A DNA stretch of 64,000 nt from Mycobacterium rhizamassiliense (GTDB taxonomy: Bacteria; Actinomycetota; Actinomycetes; Mycobacteriales; Mycobacteriaceae): assembly GCF_900157375.1 (NCBI RefSeq), contig NZ_LT721901.1, forward strand, positions 1,781,498 through 1,845,497, written 5' to 3'. Positions 42,533 through 52,100 of the stretch are shown here, in pieces (position 1 is the stretch's first letter; each line of letters opens with the position of its first letter). The notes below the pieces were generated by a model that was not told where the DNA came from, did no database searches, and saw only the letters and a program-made list of their open reading frames with translations. The position numbers and the translations under genes are program-made.

Positions 42533-42584
42533 GATCGTAAAGTAATTTTGAATTATACGGTCAAGAAGCCTTTACTTTCTGATC
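42533..42584. promoter_or_regulatory. Candidate operator between TetR and Rieske operon
   Basis: GATCGTAAAGTAA (42533-42545) and TTACTTTCTGATC (42572-42584) form an inverted repeat with 11 of 13 positions matched and 26 bp between the arms. The DNA here is strikingly AT-rich for the window. The location in the divergent promoter gap suggests TetR binding, perhaps as two half-sites. Confidence 0.55.
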
Positions 42585-42636
42585 GGCCAGGAGTTATTTT
42601 GCGAGTAGCTGCGGACACAGGACAGGAGGACTGAGG

Positions 42637-43926
42637 ATGGCCCATTTCCCCAAGCCGAGCGAGGGATCGTGGACTCAGCACTATCCGGAGCTGGGCACCG
42701 GGCCACTGTCCTTCGAGGATTCGATCGACCCCGAATTCTTCGAGCTGGAACGCAAAGCGATCTTCGAGCGCGCCTGGCTCAACGTCGGCCGGGTCGAGCA
42801 ACTGCCAAAGAAGGGGAGCTACTTCACCAAGGAGATCGGCGCCGCGCAGACCTCAGTGGTCGTGGTCAACAGCGGCGACGGGCGGATCCGCGCTTTCCAC
42901 AACATGTGCCGGCATCGGGGAAACAAATTGGTCTGGGACGACCACCCGTGGGAGGAGACCAGGGGCACGTGCCGCCAATTCGTCTGCAAGTACCACGCCT
43001 GGCGCTACTCGTTGGACGGAGACCTCACGTTCGTGCAGCAGGAGTCGGAGTTCTTCGAGCTCGATAAGTCTGACTATGGATTGATGCCCGTGCAGGTCGA
43101 TGTGTGGGAAGGCTTTGTCTTCGTCAACCTGAACCCCGCCAACACCACGTCGCTGATCGATTTCCTCGGGCCGCTCGCGCAGGGCCTGGCGGGCTATCCC
43201 TTCGGGGAGATGACCGACACATACTCGTATCGTGCGGACGTCAACAGCAATTGGAAGCTCTACATCGACGCTTTCACGGAGTTCTACCACGCGCCGATCC
43301 TGCATGCGAAGCAATACACCCCCGAGGAATCACGCAAGCTGGCCGGTTATGGGTACGAGGGGCTGCACTACGCGATTCACGGCTTACACGCGATGCAGTC
43401 GTCCTGGGGTGGGATGGCCCCGCCGAAAGATCCGATGATGGTCAAGCCCATCGAAAGAGCCTTGAGGAGCGGCAATTTCGGCGCATGGGACAAACCCGAC
43501 ATTCCAGCCCTACAGAATCTACCGCGCGGAATCAACCCCGGGCGCCACAAGCAGTGGGGGCTGGACTCGTTCTTGTTCTTCCCCAACTTCATGATCGTGG
43601 TGTGGGAGCCGGGCTGGTACCTCACCTACAACTACTGGCCCACCGCCTACAACAAGCATATCTTCGAAAGCTCACTGTACTTCGCACCGGCCAAGACGGT
43701 TGGCGATCGGCTGCGCCAGGAACTGACCACTGTCACGTTCAAGGAGTTCGGGCTACAGGACTGCAACACCTTGGAAGCAACCCAGACCATGCTGGAATCG
43801 CGCCGTGTCAAGCGATTCCCGATCAATGATCAGGAGATCATGATCCGCGTCCTGCATAAGTCCGTCGCCGACGAGGTCGCCGCGTACCAGCGGGACACAG
43901 CGGGTTCGCCGGTACCCGTGTCATGA
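42637..43926 (+). CDS. Rieske non-heme iron ring-hydroxylating oxygenase, alpha subunit
   Basis: The protein oxygenates an aromatic or steroid-like ring, or cleaves it by O-demethylation. The Rieske centre has Cys91, His93, Cys117 and His120; the loop between His93 and Cys117 is 23 residues, longer than usual. The mononuclear iron site has Asp211, His218 and His223 in DAFTEFYHAPILH. The length is 429 residues. AGGAGGAC precedes ATG 42637. No beta subunit, ferredoxin or reductase gene of classical type is adjacent, although the SnoaL-like proteins downstream have the same fold as beta subunits. Confidence 0.92.
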   Translation: MAHFPKPSEGSWTQHYPELGTGPLSFEDSIDPEFFELERKAIFERAWLNVGRVEQLPKKGSYFTKEIGAAQTSVVVVNSGDGRIRAFHNMCRHRGNKLVWDDHPWEETRGTCRQFVCKYHAWRYSLDGDLTFVQQESEFFELDKSDYGLMPVQVDVWEGFVFVNLNPANTTSLIDFLGPLAQGLAGYPFGEMTDTYSYRADVNSNWKLYIDAFTEFYHAPILHAKQYTPEESRKLAGYGYEGLHYAIHGLHAMQSSWGGMAPPKDPMMVKPIERALRSGNFGAWDKPDIPALQNLPRGINPGRHKQWGLDSFLFFPNFMIVVWEPGWYLTYNYWPTAYNKHIFESSLYFAPAKTVGDRLRQELTTVTFKEFGLQDCNTLEATQTMLESRRVKRFPINDQEIMIRVLHKSVADEVAAYQRDTAGSPVPVS

Positions 43927-44079
43927 CCATTACCGCAGGATTACCAGCAAGCTCCACGGGCCAGGTACCGCTTCGAGCGCGACAAGCGTTTGCGCACAGA
44001 AGGTTCCAAACAGTACGTAGAGCTCGGCGATCAGTTCGCAAAATGCGCCGAAGTCAGCACCTGCGCGACGTTTGTCTGA
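43923..44079 (+). pseudogene. Remnant of a Baeyer-Villiger-type flavin monooxygenase N-terminus
   Basis: An ATG at 43923 overlaps the oxygenase stop (ATGA) and starts a frame reading MTITAG. One frame away, before a TGA at 44077-44079, the translation reads RYRFERDKRLRTEGSKQYVE. That stretch resembles the conserved N-terminal extension (RYRxERDKRLRxxGxxQY) of a group of actinobacterial FAD-dependent Baeyer-Villiger monooxygenases. The FAD-binding domain that should follow is absent: the next gene begins 2 bp after the stop. This looks like a gene that lost its body by deletion and then acquired a frameshift. The family match is from memory. Confidence 0.5.
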
Positions 44080-44080
44080 G

Positions 44081-44644
44081 ATGACGAACCATACTCAGCA
44101 ACTCAAGCGGCTGTTGGACCGCGATCAGATCCGCGACTGCCTCGCTCGGTTGGCCCGTGGTGAGGATCGGCGAAATTCGGAACTGATCACAGGAGCGTAC
44201 TGGCCGGCGGCCGTCATTGACTATGGCATCTTTAGCGGCACGTTGGAGCAGTACCTTGCTTGGGTCGTTCCGGGTTCGCCGGATATTCCAGTGACACAAC
44301 ACTTTTTAGGTCAAAGCCTCATCGACTTACATGCCGACACCGCATTCGCGGAGACCCATATGTTCGCCTATCACCGCATCGCCGGGCCTGATCACCATCG
44401 AGACGTCGTCATCGGCGGGCGTTATCTGGACTGGATGGAAAGCGTCAGCGGAGAATGGCGAATCGCGCAACGCACCATCGTCTACGACTGGTGGCAAGAC
44501 TTCGGTGAGTCCGCGGATTGGGCAATGGGTTTGATGGGGATGCCCTTCGGCCATGCTCACTATACCGGCCGCGCAATCGCCGATCCGAGCGAGGATTTCT
44601 TGGGCGACTGCTGGACCCGAAAGGCACTGTCACGCAATGACTGA
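44081..44644 (+). CDS. SnoaL/NTF2-fold protein, copy 1
   Basis: This 187-residue protein matches SnoaL-like (NTF2-fold) proteins, with the typical N-terminal helix (IRDCLARLARGEDRRNSELI) and cone-like beta sheet. Such proteins act as isomerases, hydratases or dioxygenase beta subunits. ATG 44081 was chosen. A TTG at 44072 would lie inside the preceding remnant. It overlaps the second SDR by 8 bp. A similar protein follows at 45508, so the operon carries a diverged pair. Confidence 0.82.
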   Translation: MTNHTQQLKRLLDRDQIRDCLARLARGEDRRNSELITGAYWPAAVIDYGIFSGTLEQYLAWVVPGSPDIPVTQHFLGQSLIDLHADTAFAETHMFAYHRIAGPDHHRDVVIGGRYLDWMESVSGEWRIAQRTIVYDWWQDFGESADWAMGLMGMPFGHAHYTGRAIADPSEDFLGDCWTRKALSRND

Positions 44645-45518
44645 CCTGGCAGGCAAAGTCGCCGTCGTTACTGGTGCCAGCCGCGGCATCGGCAAGGGTA
44701 TCGCCGTCGCCCTCGGCGCTGCGGGTGCCACCGTCTATGTCACGGGCCGCACCGTGACTCCGGGTTCACATCCGCTGCCGGGCACTATCACGCACACCGC
44801 CAGCGAGGTTGCGCGCCGCGGTGGTGTCGGTGTCGCGGTTCAAGTCGACCACGCCAGCGATACGCAAGTCGCGAGCCTTTTTGACAGGGTCCGCGATGAA
44901 CGGGGCAGGTTGGACATCCTGGTGAACAACGCCTTCGCGTTGCCTGAGGACCTCACCGACGCCAAGCCGTTTTGGAACAGGCCGCTCACTGACTGGGCGA
45001 TGGTTGAGGTCGGTGTACGCTCGAGTTTCGTTGCCGCGCATCATGCCGCTCGCATTATGGTGTCCCAACAGTCGGGATTGATCGTGGCCACGTCCGGCCA
45101 TGTTGGTGTCACCTACACCTACGGCGTCGTGTTCGGGCTGTGCAAGGCCGCAGTGGATCGCATGGCACGCGACATGGCTATCGAACTTCAACCGCACAAT
45201 GTCGCGTCGTTATCCCTATGGCAAGGCTTGACATTCACCGAGCGCGCCCAACGCAACCTTGCCGACAACCCTGAAATGACCCGATCGACCGTCACGAACC
45301 CCGCAGTGGGATGCTCGCCCGAGTTCCCCGGCCGCGTCATCGCCGCACTCGCCGCTGATCCCGCGATCATCAAGCGCTCCGGCGGGACCTTTATCACCGC
45401 AGAGCTCGCCGATGAGTACGGAATCACCGACGTGGATGGCCGGCGTATCCCGTCGCTCCGGGCCGAGCGAGGCGCCCCCATTTGGAAACCCATCGCGGAG
45501 AACCAATATGAACAGTGA
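44637..45518 (+). CDS. Atypical short-chain dehydrogenase lacking the catalytic Tyr
   Basis: This 293-residue SDR resembles DHRS1-type proteins. It has TGASRGIG at residues 12-19, NNA at residues 97-99 and Lys170. The catalytic Tyr position reads VVFGLCK, so Phe166 stands where Tyr should be. Nearby Tyr160 and Tyr162 could substitute but are out of register. It may have altered chemistry or no reductase activity. It overlaps both SnoaL-like neighbours, so the genes are translated as one operon. Confidence 0.85.
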   Translation: MTDLAGKVAVVTGASRGIGKGIAVALGAAGATVYVTGRTVTPGSHPLPGTITHTASEVARRGGVGVAVQVDHASDTQVASLFDRVRDERGRLDILVNNAFALPEDLTDAKPFWNRPLTDWAMVEVGVRSSFVAAHHAARIMVSQQSGLIVATSGHVGVTYTYGVVFGLCKAAVDRMARDMAIELQPHNVASLSLWQGLTFTERAQRNLADNPEMTRSTVTNPAVGCSPEFPGRVIAALAADPAIIKRSGGTFITAELADEYGITDVDGRRIPSLRAERGAPIWKPIAENQYEQ

Positions 45519-46053
45519 CCGACAGGCACGACTCGACCGGCTCCTCGACCAGCGGGATATCCTGGATTGCCTGGCCAGGTTCAGCCGCGGCATCGACAGG
45601 TTCGATAGGGACCTGTTCCTGTCCGCTTTCCACCCCGATGCCGTCATCGCGGCCGGCGCATTCGTGGGTGGCCCAGCCGATCTCTACGACTGGGCATCGG
45701 CCATGCACGAGAGGGATCAGATCGCTACCCAGCACAACCTGCTGAACAACACCTGCGACATCGCGGACGACACCGCGCACTGCGAAACCTACTACTTATT
45801 CGCCGCCCGAAACCGTGACGACACCAATTGGCTCGCGGGCGGTCGATATTTCGATCGTCTACAAAGGCGTGACGAACAATGGCGAATTCTCCTGAGAACC
45901 AACGTAATCGAATGGTCCGGCACGGTTCCCAGCATGCCGATACCGTTCGCCGACGTTCCAGACATCAACCGTAACGGCGCGCCTCGACGTGACACCACAG
46001 ATCCGTCCTACCAACGCCCACTGACCAACCACCGACGACACAATCTGCCGTGA
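45508..46053 (+). CDS. SnoaL/NTF2-fold protein, copy 2
   Basis: This 181-residue SnoaL-like protein has the same N-terminal helix pattern as copy 1 (ILDCLARFSRGIDRFDRDLF) and a C-terminal tail rich in Arg and Asn. GGAG lies 7 nt before ATG 45508. Its start overlaps the SDR stop by 11 bp. It may form a heteromer with copy 1, which is an inference. Confidence 0.82.
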   Translation: MNSDRQARLDRLLDQRDILDCLARFSRGIDRFDRDLFLSAFHPDAVIAAGAFVGGPADLYDWASAMHERDQIATQHNLLNNTCDIADDTAHCETYYLFAARNRDDTNWLAGGRYFDRLQRRDEQWRILLRTNVIEWSGTVPSMPIPFADVPDINRNGAPRRDTTDPSYQRPLTNHRRHNLP

Positions 46054-46063
46054 AAGGAACGCG

Positions 46064-47125
46064 ATGACTGCCGGGAAGACGGCGAGGACCTATCGGGTGG
46101 TGCAATGGTCGGCCGGCCGCATGGGGAAGAAATCCATCCGGGGCGTCGTGGCGCATCCCTATCTGGAGCTGGTGGGTCTTTACGTCTACTCCGACGATAA
46201 AGAGGGTGTGGACGCGGGAACGTTGGCCGGCATCGAGCCGCTGGGGATCGCGGCCACCCGCGATATCGAGGACGTCGTGGCGCTGGCCCCGGACTGCGTG
46301 CTCTACATGCAGGAAGGCTTCGACCTTGACGACCTGACGCGACTGCTGGGGGCAGGTGTCAACGTCATCACCACCCGCAACGAGTTCTTCTACGGCCCCG
46401 CCATGGACCCCGCGATCCGCGCGCGCATCGAGGCGGCCTGCCACACCGGCGGCACCTCGATCCATGCGACCGGCAGCAGCCCCGGCTTCAGCACCACCAC
46501 GATGCCACTGACCCTGCTCAACCCGATGCGCCGGCTCGACGAACTCACCATCGACGAATACGCCGACATCCCGGCCTCCGTAGAGCCCCCGATGATCAAA
46601 CGCATGGGTATGGGCGCCCCGGTCACCGGCACCACCCTGGACCCCGCGATGCTCGCCCCCGCCGTCATCGGCTACCAACAGTCCATCGTCGCGCTGGCCG
46701 ACGCGATCGGCTGCCCGCTCGACGGGTTCGAGGTCCGCGGAGACATCGCCCGGGCCACCCAGCCGCACACCCTGTCCGACGGCTTCGTAATCGAACAAGG
46801 AACGATGGCCGCCCAGCGGTTGACCGTCGCGGGCATGCGAAATGGCAAGGCGTTCATCTCCTTTCGAGCGCATTGGTTCTGCACTCAGCATCTTGACCCG
46901 GACTGGGGCATCGACGGCGAGGGCTGGCTGTTCACCACCACCGGAGACGCGCCAATGCAGGTCCGCGTCACCTACGGGCGCACCGACGAGGGGTACTCCG
47001 AACACCTCGCCGGCTACACCGCGCACCCCGCGGTGAACGCGATCCCCTACGTCGTGGAGGCGACACCCGGAATCGTCACGATCTTCGACCTACCGCCCAT
47101 CATCGCCCACCTTGGCCCGAATTAA
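46064..47125 (+). CDS. DapB-like NAD(P)-dependent dehydrogenase
   Basis: This 353-residue protein has an N-terminal Rossmann-like VQWSAGRMGKKSIRGV motif like the dihydrodipicolinate-reductase N-domain. It is related to a family annotated as 2,4-diaminopentanoate-dehydrogenase-like or DapB-like in mycobacteria. It is probably an amine, imine or keto-acid dehydrogenase, not true DapB. AAAGGA precedes the ATG. Its 3' end overlaps the convergent secreted gene by 36 bp. It is the last gene of the oxygenase operon. Confidence 0.85.
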   Translation: MTAGKTARTYRVVQWSAGRMGKKSIRGVVAHPYLELVGLYVYSDDKEGVDAGTLAGIEPLGIAATRDIEDVVALAPDCVLYMQEGFDLDDLTRLLGAGVNVITTRNEFFYGPAMDPAIRARIEAACHTGGTSIHATGSSPGFSTTTMPLTLLNPMRRLDELTIDEYADIPASVEPPMIKRMGMGAPVTGTTLDPAMLAPAVIGYQQSIVALADAIGCPLDGFEVRGDIARATQPHTLSDGFVIEQGTMAAQRLTVAGMRNGKAFISFRAHWFCTQHLDPDWGIDGEGWLFTTTGDAPMQVRVTYGRTDEGYSEHLAGYTAHPAVNAIPYVVEATPGIVTIFDLPPIIAHLGPN

Positions 47126-47596
47126 CGCGCGCGCTTTCGGCCGTGGGTCGCCGCGCTCGACGAACACCCAGACGCCCGTCGTCCCGGGGCGCAGGGTTTC
47201 GGTGACGGTCACGGTCCCGTTGCCTGCCCCGTCGAGGTCGAGGCCGCCGAAGGCGGTACCGGGGTCGCCCGGCCCGCAGGTCGCCGCCTGCGGGCGGGGC
47301 TCCTGGATCAGGCCGACGTCGAAGTGCGTCCCGGGGTCGGGGCTGTCCGACAGGTGCACCTCGGCGCTGGCGGTCGATCCGGAGTGCCGGACGATCGCGG
47401 TGCCGGTGCCCAGACCGGTCTGCGGCACCCTCGGGCCGGTGGTGACCAGGCTGAAATCGCAGCGCCGTATGCTGCTGTCCAGCACCACGATCATCCCCGA
47501 TTCAGCCGCGGCCCTGGTGATTTCGAAGTTCGTCACCGGCATCATCGCCGCGGCAAGTGCGGCCCCGTATGCGCCTATGCGCGTCCACGTCTGCAT
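47090..47596 (-). CDS. Small secreted protein
   Basis: A short N-terminal region with Ala-rich hydrophobic residues (about residues 8-22) looks like a signal peptide. The 168-residue protein has two Cys residues, Cys46 and Cys107, possibly disulfide-bonded, and is rich in Gly, Pro and Thr. GAGGTGACCC precedes ATG 47596. It is convergent with the DapB-like gene, overlapping it by 36 bp, and divergent from the kinase-relic gene. The function is unknown. Confidence 0.7.
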   Translation of the reverse strand: MQTWTRIGAYGAALAAAMMPVTNFEITRAAAESGMIVVLDSSIRRCDFSLVTTGPRVPQTGLGTGTAIVRHSGSTASAEVHLSDSPDPGTHFDVGLIQEPRPQAATCGPGDPGTAFGGLDLDGAGNGTVTVTETLRPGTTGVWVFVERGDPRPKARALIRAKVGDDGR

Positions 47597-47832
47597 CGGG
47601 TCACCTCTCTTGGTGTTAGCTGCATCACAGCGGAATAAGTATTGACCCGAATTCGCCAGAAATAAACCGCTGACAAGGAATTACTCGAACGTAAATAAGC
47701 GGAACTATTCGACCGTTGCCGAATTGCTCTAGGGCGGCCAATTGGATTTGTCGGCGGTTTCGGCCGCCACGGAGGTCGCCGGGGGTTTATCGTGCCTCCA
47801 GACGGTTCTCCGACAGGCCCCCGGGAGGTGCT

Positions 47833-49119
47833 GTGCAGGACGGGACGCCGTATGGGCGGTATCGACTAATCGAGGCGATCGGCCACAACGAAAACGGTGA
47901 GACCTGGCGCGCCTTTGACACCGTCACCCAACGCGAAGTCGCCATCACGGTGGTGGCCGATGACGGCGGCGCCACCCTGGCCAAGCCGATTCCCCAGGGC
48001 TACGGCGGATCCGGCCCGGCGCTCGAATACCCGGCGCACGCACCGGAATCCGGCTTCGTCGTCGAATATCCGGTGCAGTGGGCCAGCGGCTCTTTCCCGA
48101 CCGGCCAGGGCCAGGAGGCGAACCGGGACGACCCGACGCCGGCTCCGGTGCAGAAATCCCGCAAACGGTTGATCGCATTGTCCGGCGCCGGGGCCATCGT
48201 GGTCGTCGCGGCCGTCGTCGCCGGCTACCTACTGGCGGGGCAGGGCAAGCACGGCGGGACGCCGCAGGCGGCTTCCAGCAGTGCGGCGCCCGCCAACCCG
48301 GCAAGCTCGGGCCCCTTCACCGGAACCTTCGCGGTGAAGGTCACCGCCGCCACCCTCACGGGCGGGGGCCCCATGCAGGGTTCCGACGCGAGGGCCTACA
48401 CGGACACCTGGAATCTGCGTTCGGCATGCAGCGCCAACGGGTGTGTCGCGACCGCGACGATGGGTAACTTCGAGGTCTCCGACATGGTGTTCGACAACGT
48501 CGGCGCTCGATGGTACGGCGTCGCCATTTCACACATCGAGTGCGACCGGCCGAATGACGAGGCGTGGAATGTGGTTTCGCTGACGCAGCAGCCGGACGGG
48601 ACCATGTCGGGCGAGGTGACCCGGGCGACGGCGAACGGCTGCTTCACCAGACGCATTGCGACGCTGACCAAAACGGGCGACACCGACGTCACGAAGCTGC
48701 CCGACCCCACCCACCTCGACCCGCGCACGGTGTCGCCGGCCGAGGCCCTGCACGGCAGGTACGCCGGCCAGATCACCTATGCGAACGGCTATCAGGCGGC
48801 GGTCGCCAGTTACGGTGTGCGCACCGACTGCCTGCGCGCCGGCGACCGCTGCATGAGCATGTTCATCAAAGCCAACGGCAGTGAGCAGGCCTACGTCTTC
48901 GCGAACGGCGGATGGAACCGCAACGAAACCTTCGACACCCCTTGCTCGTTGGGCGGTTCCAACCTGTCCACCTACACCGCCACGCTGGGCCTGCCCCAAC
49001 CGCCGCAGAATCCCGTCGCGTCGCTGCTAGGCCACGGCTATCAAGCGGTGATATCCGGCACGGGCGTGCGCTGCCATAGCCAGGCCTACGACCAAAGGTT
49101 CACGCGCACAGGCGATTAG
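47833..49119 (+). CDS. Membrane protein with a kinase N-lobe relic and Cys-rich extracellular domain
   Basis: The first 45 residues match the start of a PknB-type serine/threonine kinase (GRYRLIEAIG, RAFDTVTQREVAI). The glycine loop reads IGHNENGETW, and the catalytic Lys is replaced by Thr39. The rest of the kinase domain (HRD, DFG) is missing. A linker and one transmembrane helix (about residues 112-135) lead to a 290-residue extracellular domain with about ten Cys residues. That domain has two similar halves (WNLRSACSANGC and YGVRTDCLRAGDRC). GTG 47833 follows GGGAGG. Length 428. It probably senses but cannot phosphorylate. Confidence 0.75.
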   Translation: MQDGTPYGRYRLIEAIGHNENGETWRAFDTVTQREVAITVVADDGGATLAKPIPQGYGGSGPALEYPAHAPESGFVVEYPVQWASGSFPTGQGQEANRDDPTPAPVQKSRKRLIALSGAGAIVVVAAVVAGYLLAGQGKHGGTPQAASSSAAPANPASSGPFTGTFAVKVTAATLTGGGPMQGSDARAYTDTWNLRSACSANGCVATATMGNFEVSDMVFDNVGARWYGVAISHIECDRPNDEAWNVVSLTQQPDGTMSGEVTRATANGCFTRRIATLTKTGDTDVTKLPDPTHLDPRTVSPAEALHGRYAGQITYANGYQAAVASYGVRTDCLRAGDRCMSMFIKANGSEQAYVFANGGWNRNETFDTPCSLGGSNLSTYTATLGLPQPPQNPVASLLGHGYQAVISGTGVRCHSQAYDQRFTRTGD

Positions 49120-52100
49120 GGCTTGATCCGGATCTGCCCCGGCGACCACCAGCCGAAGCGCGTCGCGGTGCCCAGGTCGAGCTGCGCCGGGTGGGCATCG
49201 GCGATGGTGTCGAACTTGCGCAGCGAGCCCCAGTCGCGGCCCCAGTCATGCGACAGGTACGTGGACATGACGTGGGCCCGCAGCAGCAGGTCGGTGATGC
49301 CCAGCAGGCCGCCGTTGACGCCGTCCTCCCAGGTGTCGGTGTCCATCTTCTTCGCGTTGTAGTCCGGCGTGATGCGGAAGTTCGGGATCTCGGTGACGCC
49401 ATTGACATGCAGCATCGGCTGCTGGCACGGGAAGGCCAGCCCGACGGCCCAGTCCATCAGCACCGGCTGCGTGGAGCCGACGTACTCCTGCAGCGAGCGC
49501 AGTTCCGGCACCCGCGGCGGGGTCACCGCGATCCAGTCGTCGGGTGTCAGGGACAGGTCGTCGGCGATCACCCGGACCGCGACGGTGTCGGCGGGCATCT
49601 GGGCGCGCGGGAAGCGCAGGTTGCGCCACACCTTCGGCTGCTCGCCGTACAGGTCGAAGGGCGCGATGCGACCGGCAGGCACCACCTCGCCGCCGGGACC
49701 GGGCGTGCCGTATTCCAGCACCACGTTCTGCCCGTCGGTGTGGTGGTGCAGGACGCTGTTGCCGGCGATCGTGCCCGCGGCGGTCACCACCACCAGGGGA
49801 TGCCCGGCGTCGGCCTTCGGCAACTGGTACCACGCCGACGCCAGCCTGCTCTGCCGCTGCGGGCCCGCGGTGTAGCTGCCCGCCACCGGGACCCGGGCGG
49901 GGTCCAGGCCGTAGGGCAGGGGCATCGTCGACCCGTTGACGCCCGGCGCGGCCAGCTTGGTCGGCCCGTACCAGTCGTAGTCGGTGCCGGGCTGCGGGAC
50001 GGAAGTCTCGCGGACCGCCTCGGCCAGGGTGCGCTCCGGTAAACCGTTGGGGCTGAAGCCCGTTGGGTTGACGCCGCCCAGCGGCCCCAGCGGGCCGTAA
50101 TTGTCCGGTAGCGGCGGCATGAAACCGGCGTTGCTGTCCGGCTCGACCAGCACGTCGTCGGCCAGGCCGCAGCCCCCGCTGAACTCGCGCAGGTTGTCCC
50201 AGGCGTTGGAGTAGGTGGGGTATTGGCGCACGATGCCCGCCGTCATCGACCCGACGAACACCAGCGCCATGAACCCGGCCGCCAGCGGGACGGGCGCCGC
50301 CGTCAGCGCCCGGGCCAGCCGGCCCTCGCCGTGGTCCCGGGAGACGAAATGCAGATACGCGGCGTAGCCGGCGACGATCACGAACAGCGCGAAAAACATT
50401 GCGCTGACGCTGATTCCGCCGATCTTCGGCATCGTGCTGTTGAACGGCACGCCGTAGCTCGAGACGTACCACCAACCGTTGGTGGTGGCGAAGCACAGCG
50501 CCAGCACGAACAGCAGCCCCGCCAGGAACGCCATCCGGTTGCGCGACCAGCGCAGCACCTCGTGCGACACCAGGACCGTCGTCAGCGCGGCCATCGCCGC
50601 GCCCACCGCGGCGAACAGCCCGAAGTGGTGCACCCACTTGGTGGGGGTGAACATCAGGAAGAACATGGTGCCGAAGATGACGCCCATCAGCCGCCACGCC
50701 GGGCCGCGGGCCACACCCGGAACTCGCTTGCGCCGCAACATGATGAACAGCGCCGTGAACAAGCACAGCGCGGTGATCAGGAACCCGAACCGCCGCGACA
50801 ACGAACCGTCGACGGTGGGCAGGATCAGGTAGTAGTAGCGCAGGTTCTCGGTGTACCACGCCTGGCTTGGCCCGATCGCTGTGCGAATCCTGGTGGCCTC
50901 CAACACCGTTGACAACGTCTGGTCGGCAAACACCACGGTGAGGATCACGAAGCCGGCGGCCAGCATCGGGGCCACCAGCGGCCAGGTCCCGACCAGGCGA
51001 TGCCGCTTGACCAGGATGCGCAGGATCGGGCGGCCACCGGCGACCAGCGCGGCCACCGCGATCAGGCCGGTGGGCTGCACGCCCAGTGTGAACGCCGCGG
51101 TCACCACCGCCAGGGCCGCCGGGGTCAACCGTGAGGCGCACATCGAGCGCTCGATCAGCACGTAGGTGATCAGCGAACCGAGCGCGATGATGGGTTCGGG
51201 CCGCAGGCCGTTGTCGAACGGCATCCACGCGGTCAGCAGCACCAGGCCCGCGGCCCAGTTCGCGGCGCTGCTCTTGGTGACCGCCGGTCCCAACCGGGGC
51301 AGCACCTCGCGCGACAGCAGCAGCCAGCACACCAGCCCGGCGATCAAGTCGGGCAAGCGAATCCACAGGCTGTCGTCGCTGACGCGGGTCATCACCGCCA
51401 GCAGGTTGTAGTACCAGCCGAAGGGGTCCTCGGGGCTGCCGAACCAGCGGAAGTAGTTGGACATGTAGCCGGCGCGGTCGGCGACGCGGGCCATGCCCAG
51501 GATGTAGCCGTCGTCAGACGAGTTCGCCCCGATCACGTGCCACAGCACGAACCCGAAGGTCACCGTGGCGTCGGCGAGGGTGAACTTCTTCCAGCGGGTC
51601 GGGATCCACCGGTGCATCCGGCGGCCGTCGAGCTGGTCCAGCCGCCACAGCGCGACCAGCGAGACGATGGTCGACAGGATCGCGCCCACCATCGCCAGCA
51701 GCTTCAATGTGGTTGGGGTGGTGGAGAACCGGGTGTCGATGGTGGCCGAGAACTTCAGGTCGGGCGGCGCCGGACCAGTCAGGTCGGTGAACACCCCGAC
51801 GATCTGCGGGCGCAGGTTGGGGTCGTTGAAGCCGCCGGACTGCGGCTTGCCCGCCGCGTCGGTCAGCCCGACGAACGTCGCGAAAGTGCCAGCGCGCGTA
51901 GATGTTATCTCGATGCGCTGACACTGCGCGGATTCCGCCTGCTCGCGTGACACGCTCGCGATCACCACGTTGCGGTCGGTGACGTCGACGCGCTTGCCGT
52001 TGACCACGACGAACAGCGCGTTGAGCGCCGCGTCCTTGCCCTTCTTGGGCGCCGTGCTCAGCACGACGCCGCCGTCGGCCGGCAGGCCGCGGACCACGGA

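Noticed and set aside
43838..44041. 67-residue minus-strand frame near the oxygenase end
   Set aside because: It overlaps the oxygenase 3' end and the monooxygenase remnant and shows no domain or ribosome-binding site.
49246..51366. 706-residue out-of-frame minus-strand frame inside embB
   Set aside because: It is on the same strand as embB in a different phase, Arg/Ala/Pro-rich, with no domain; embB is unbroken.
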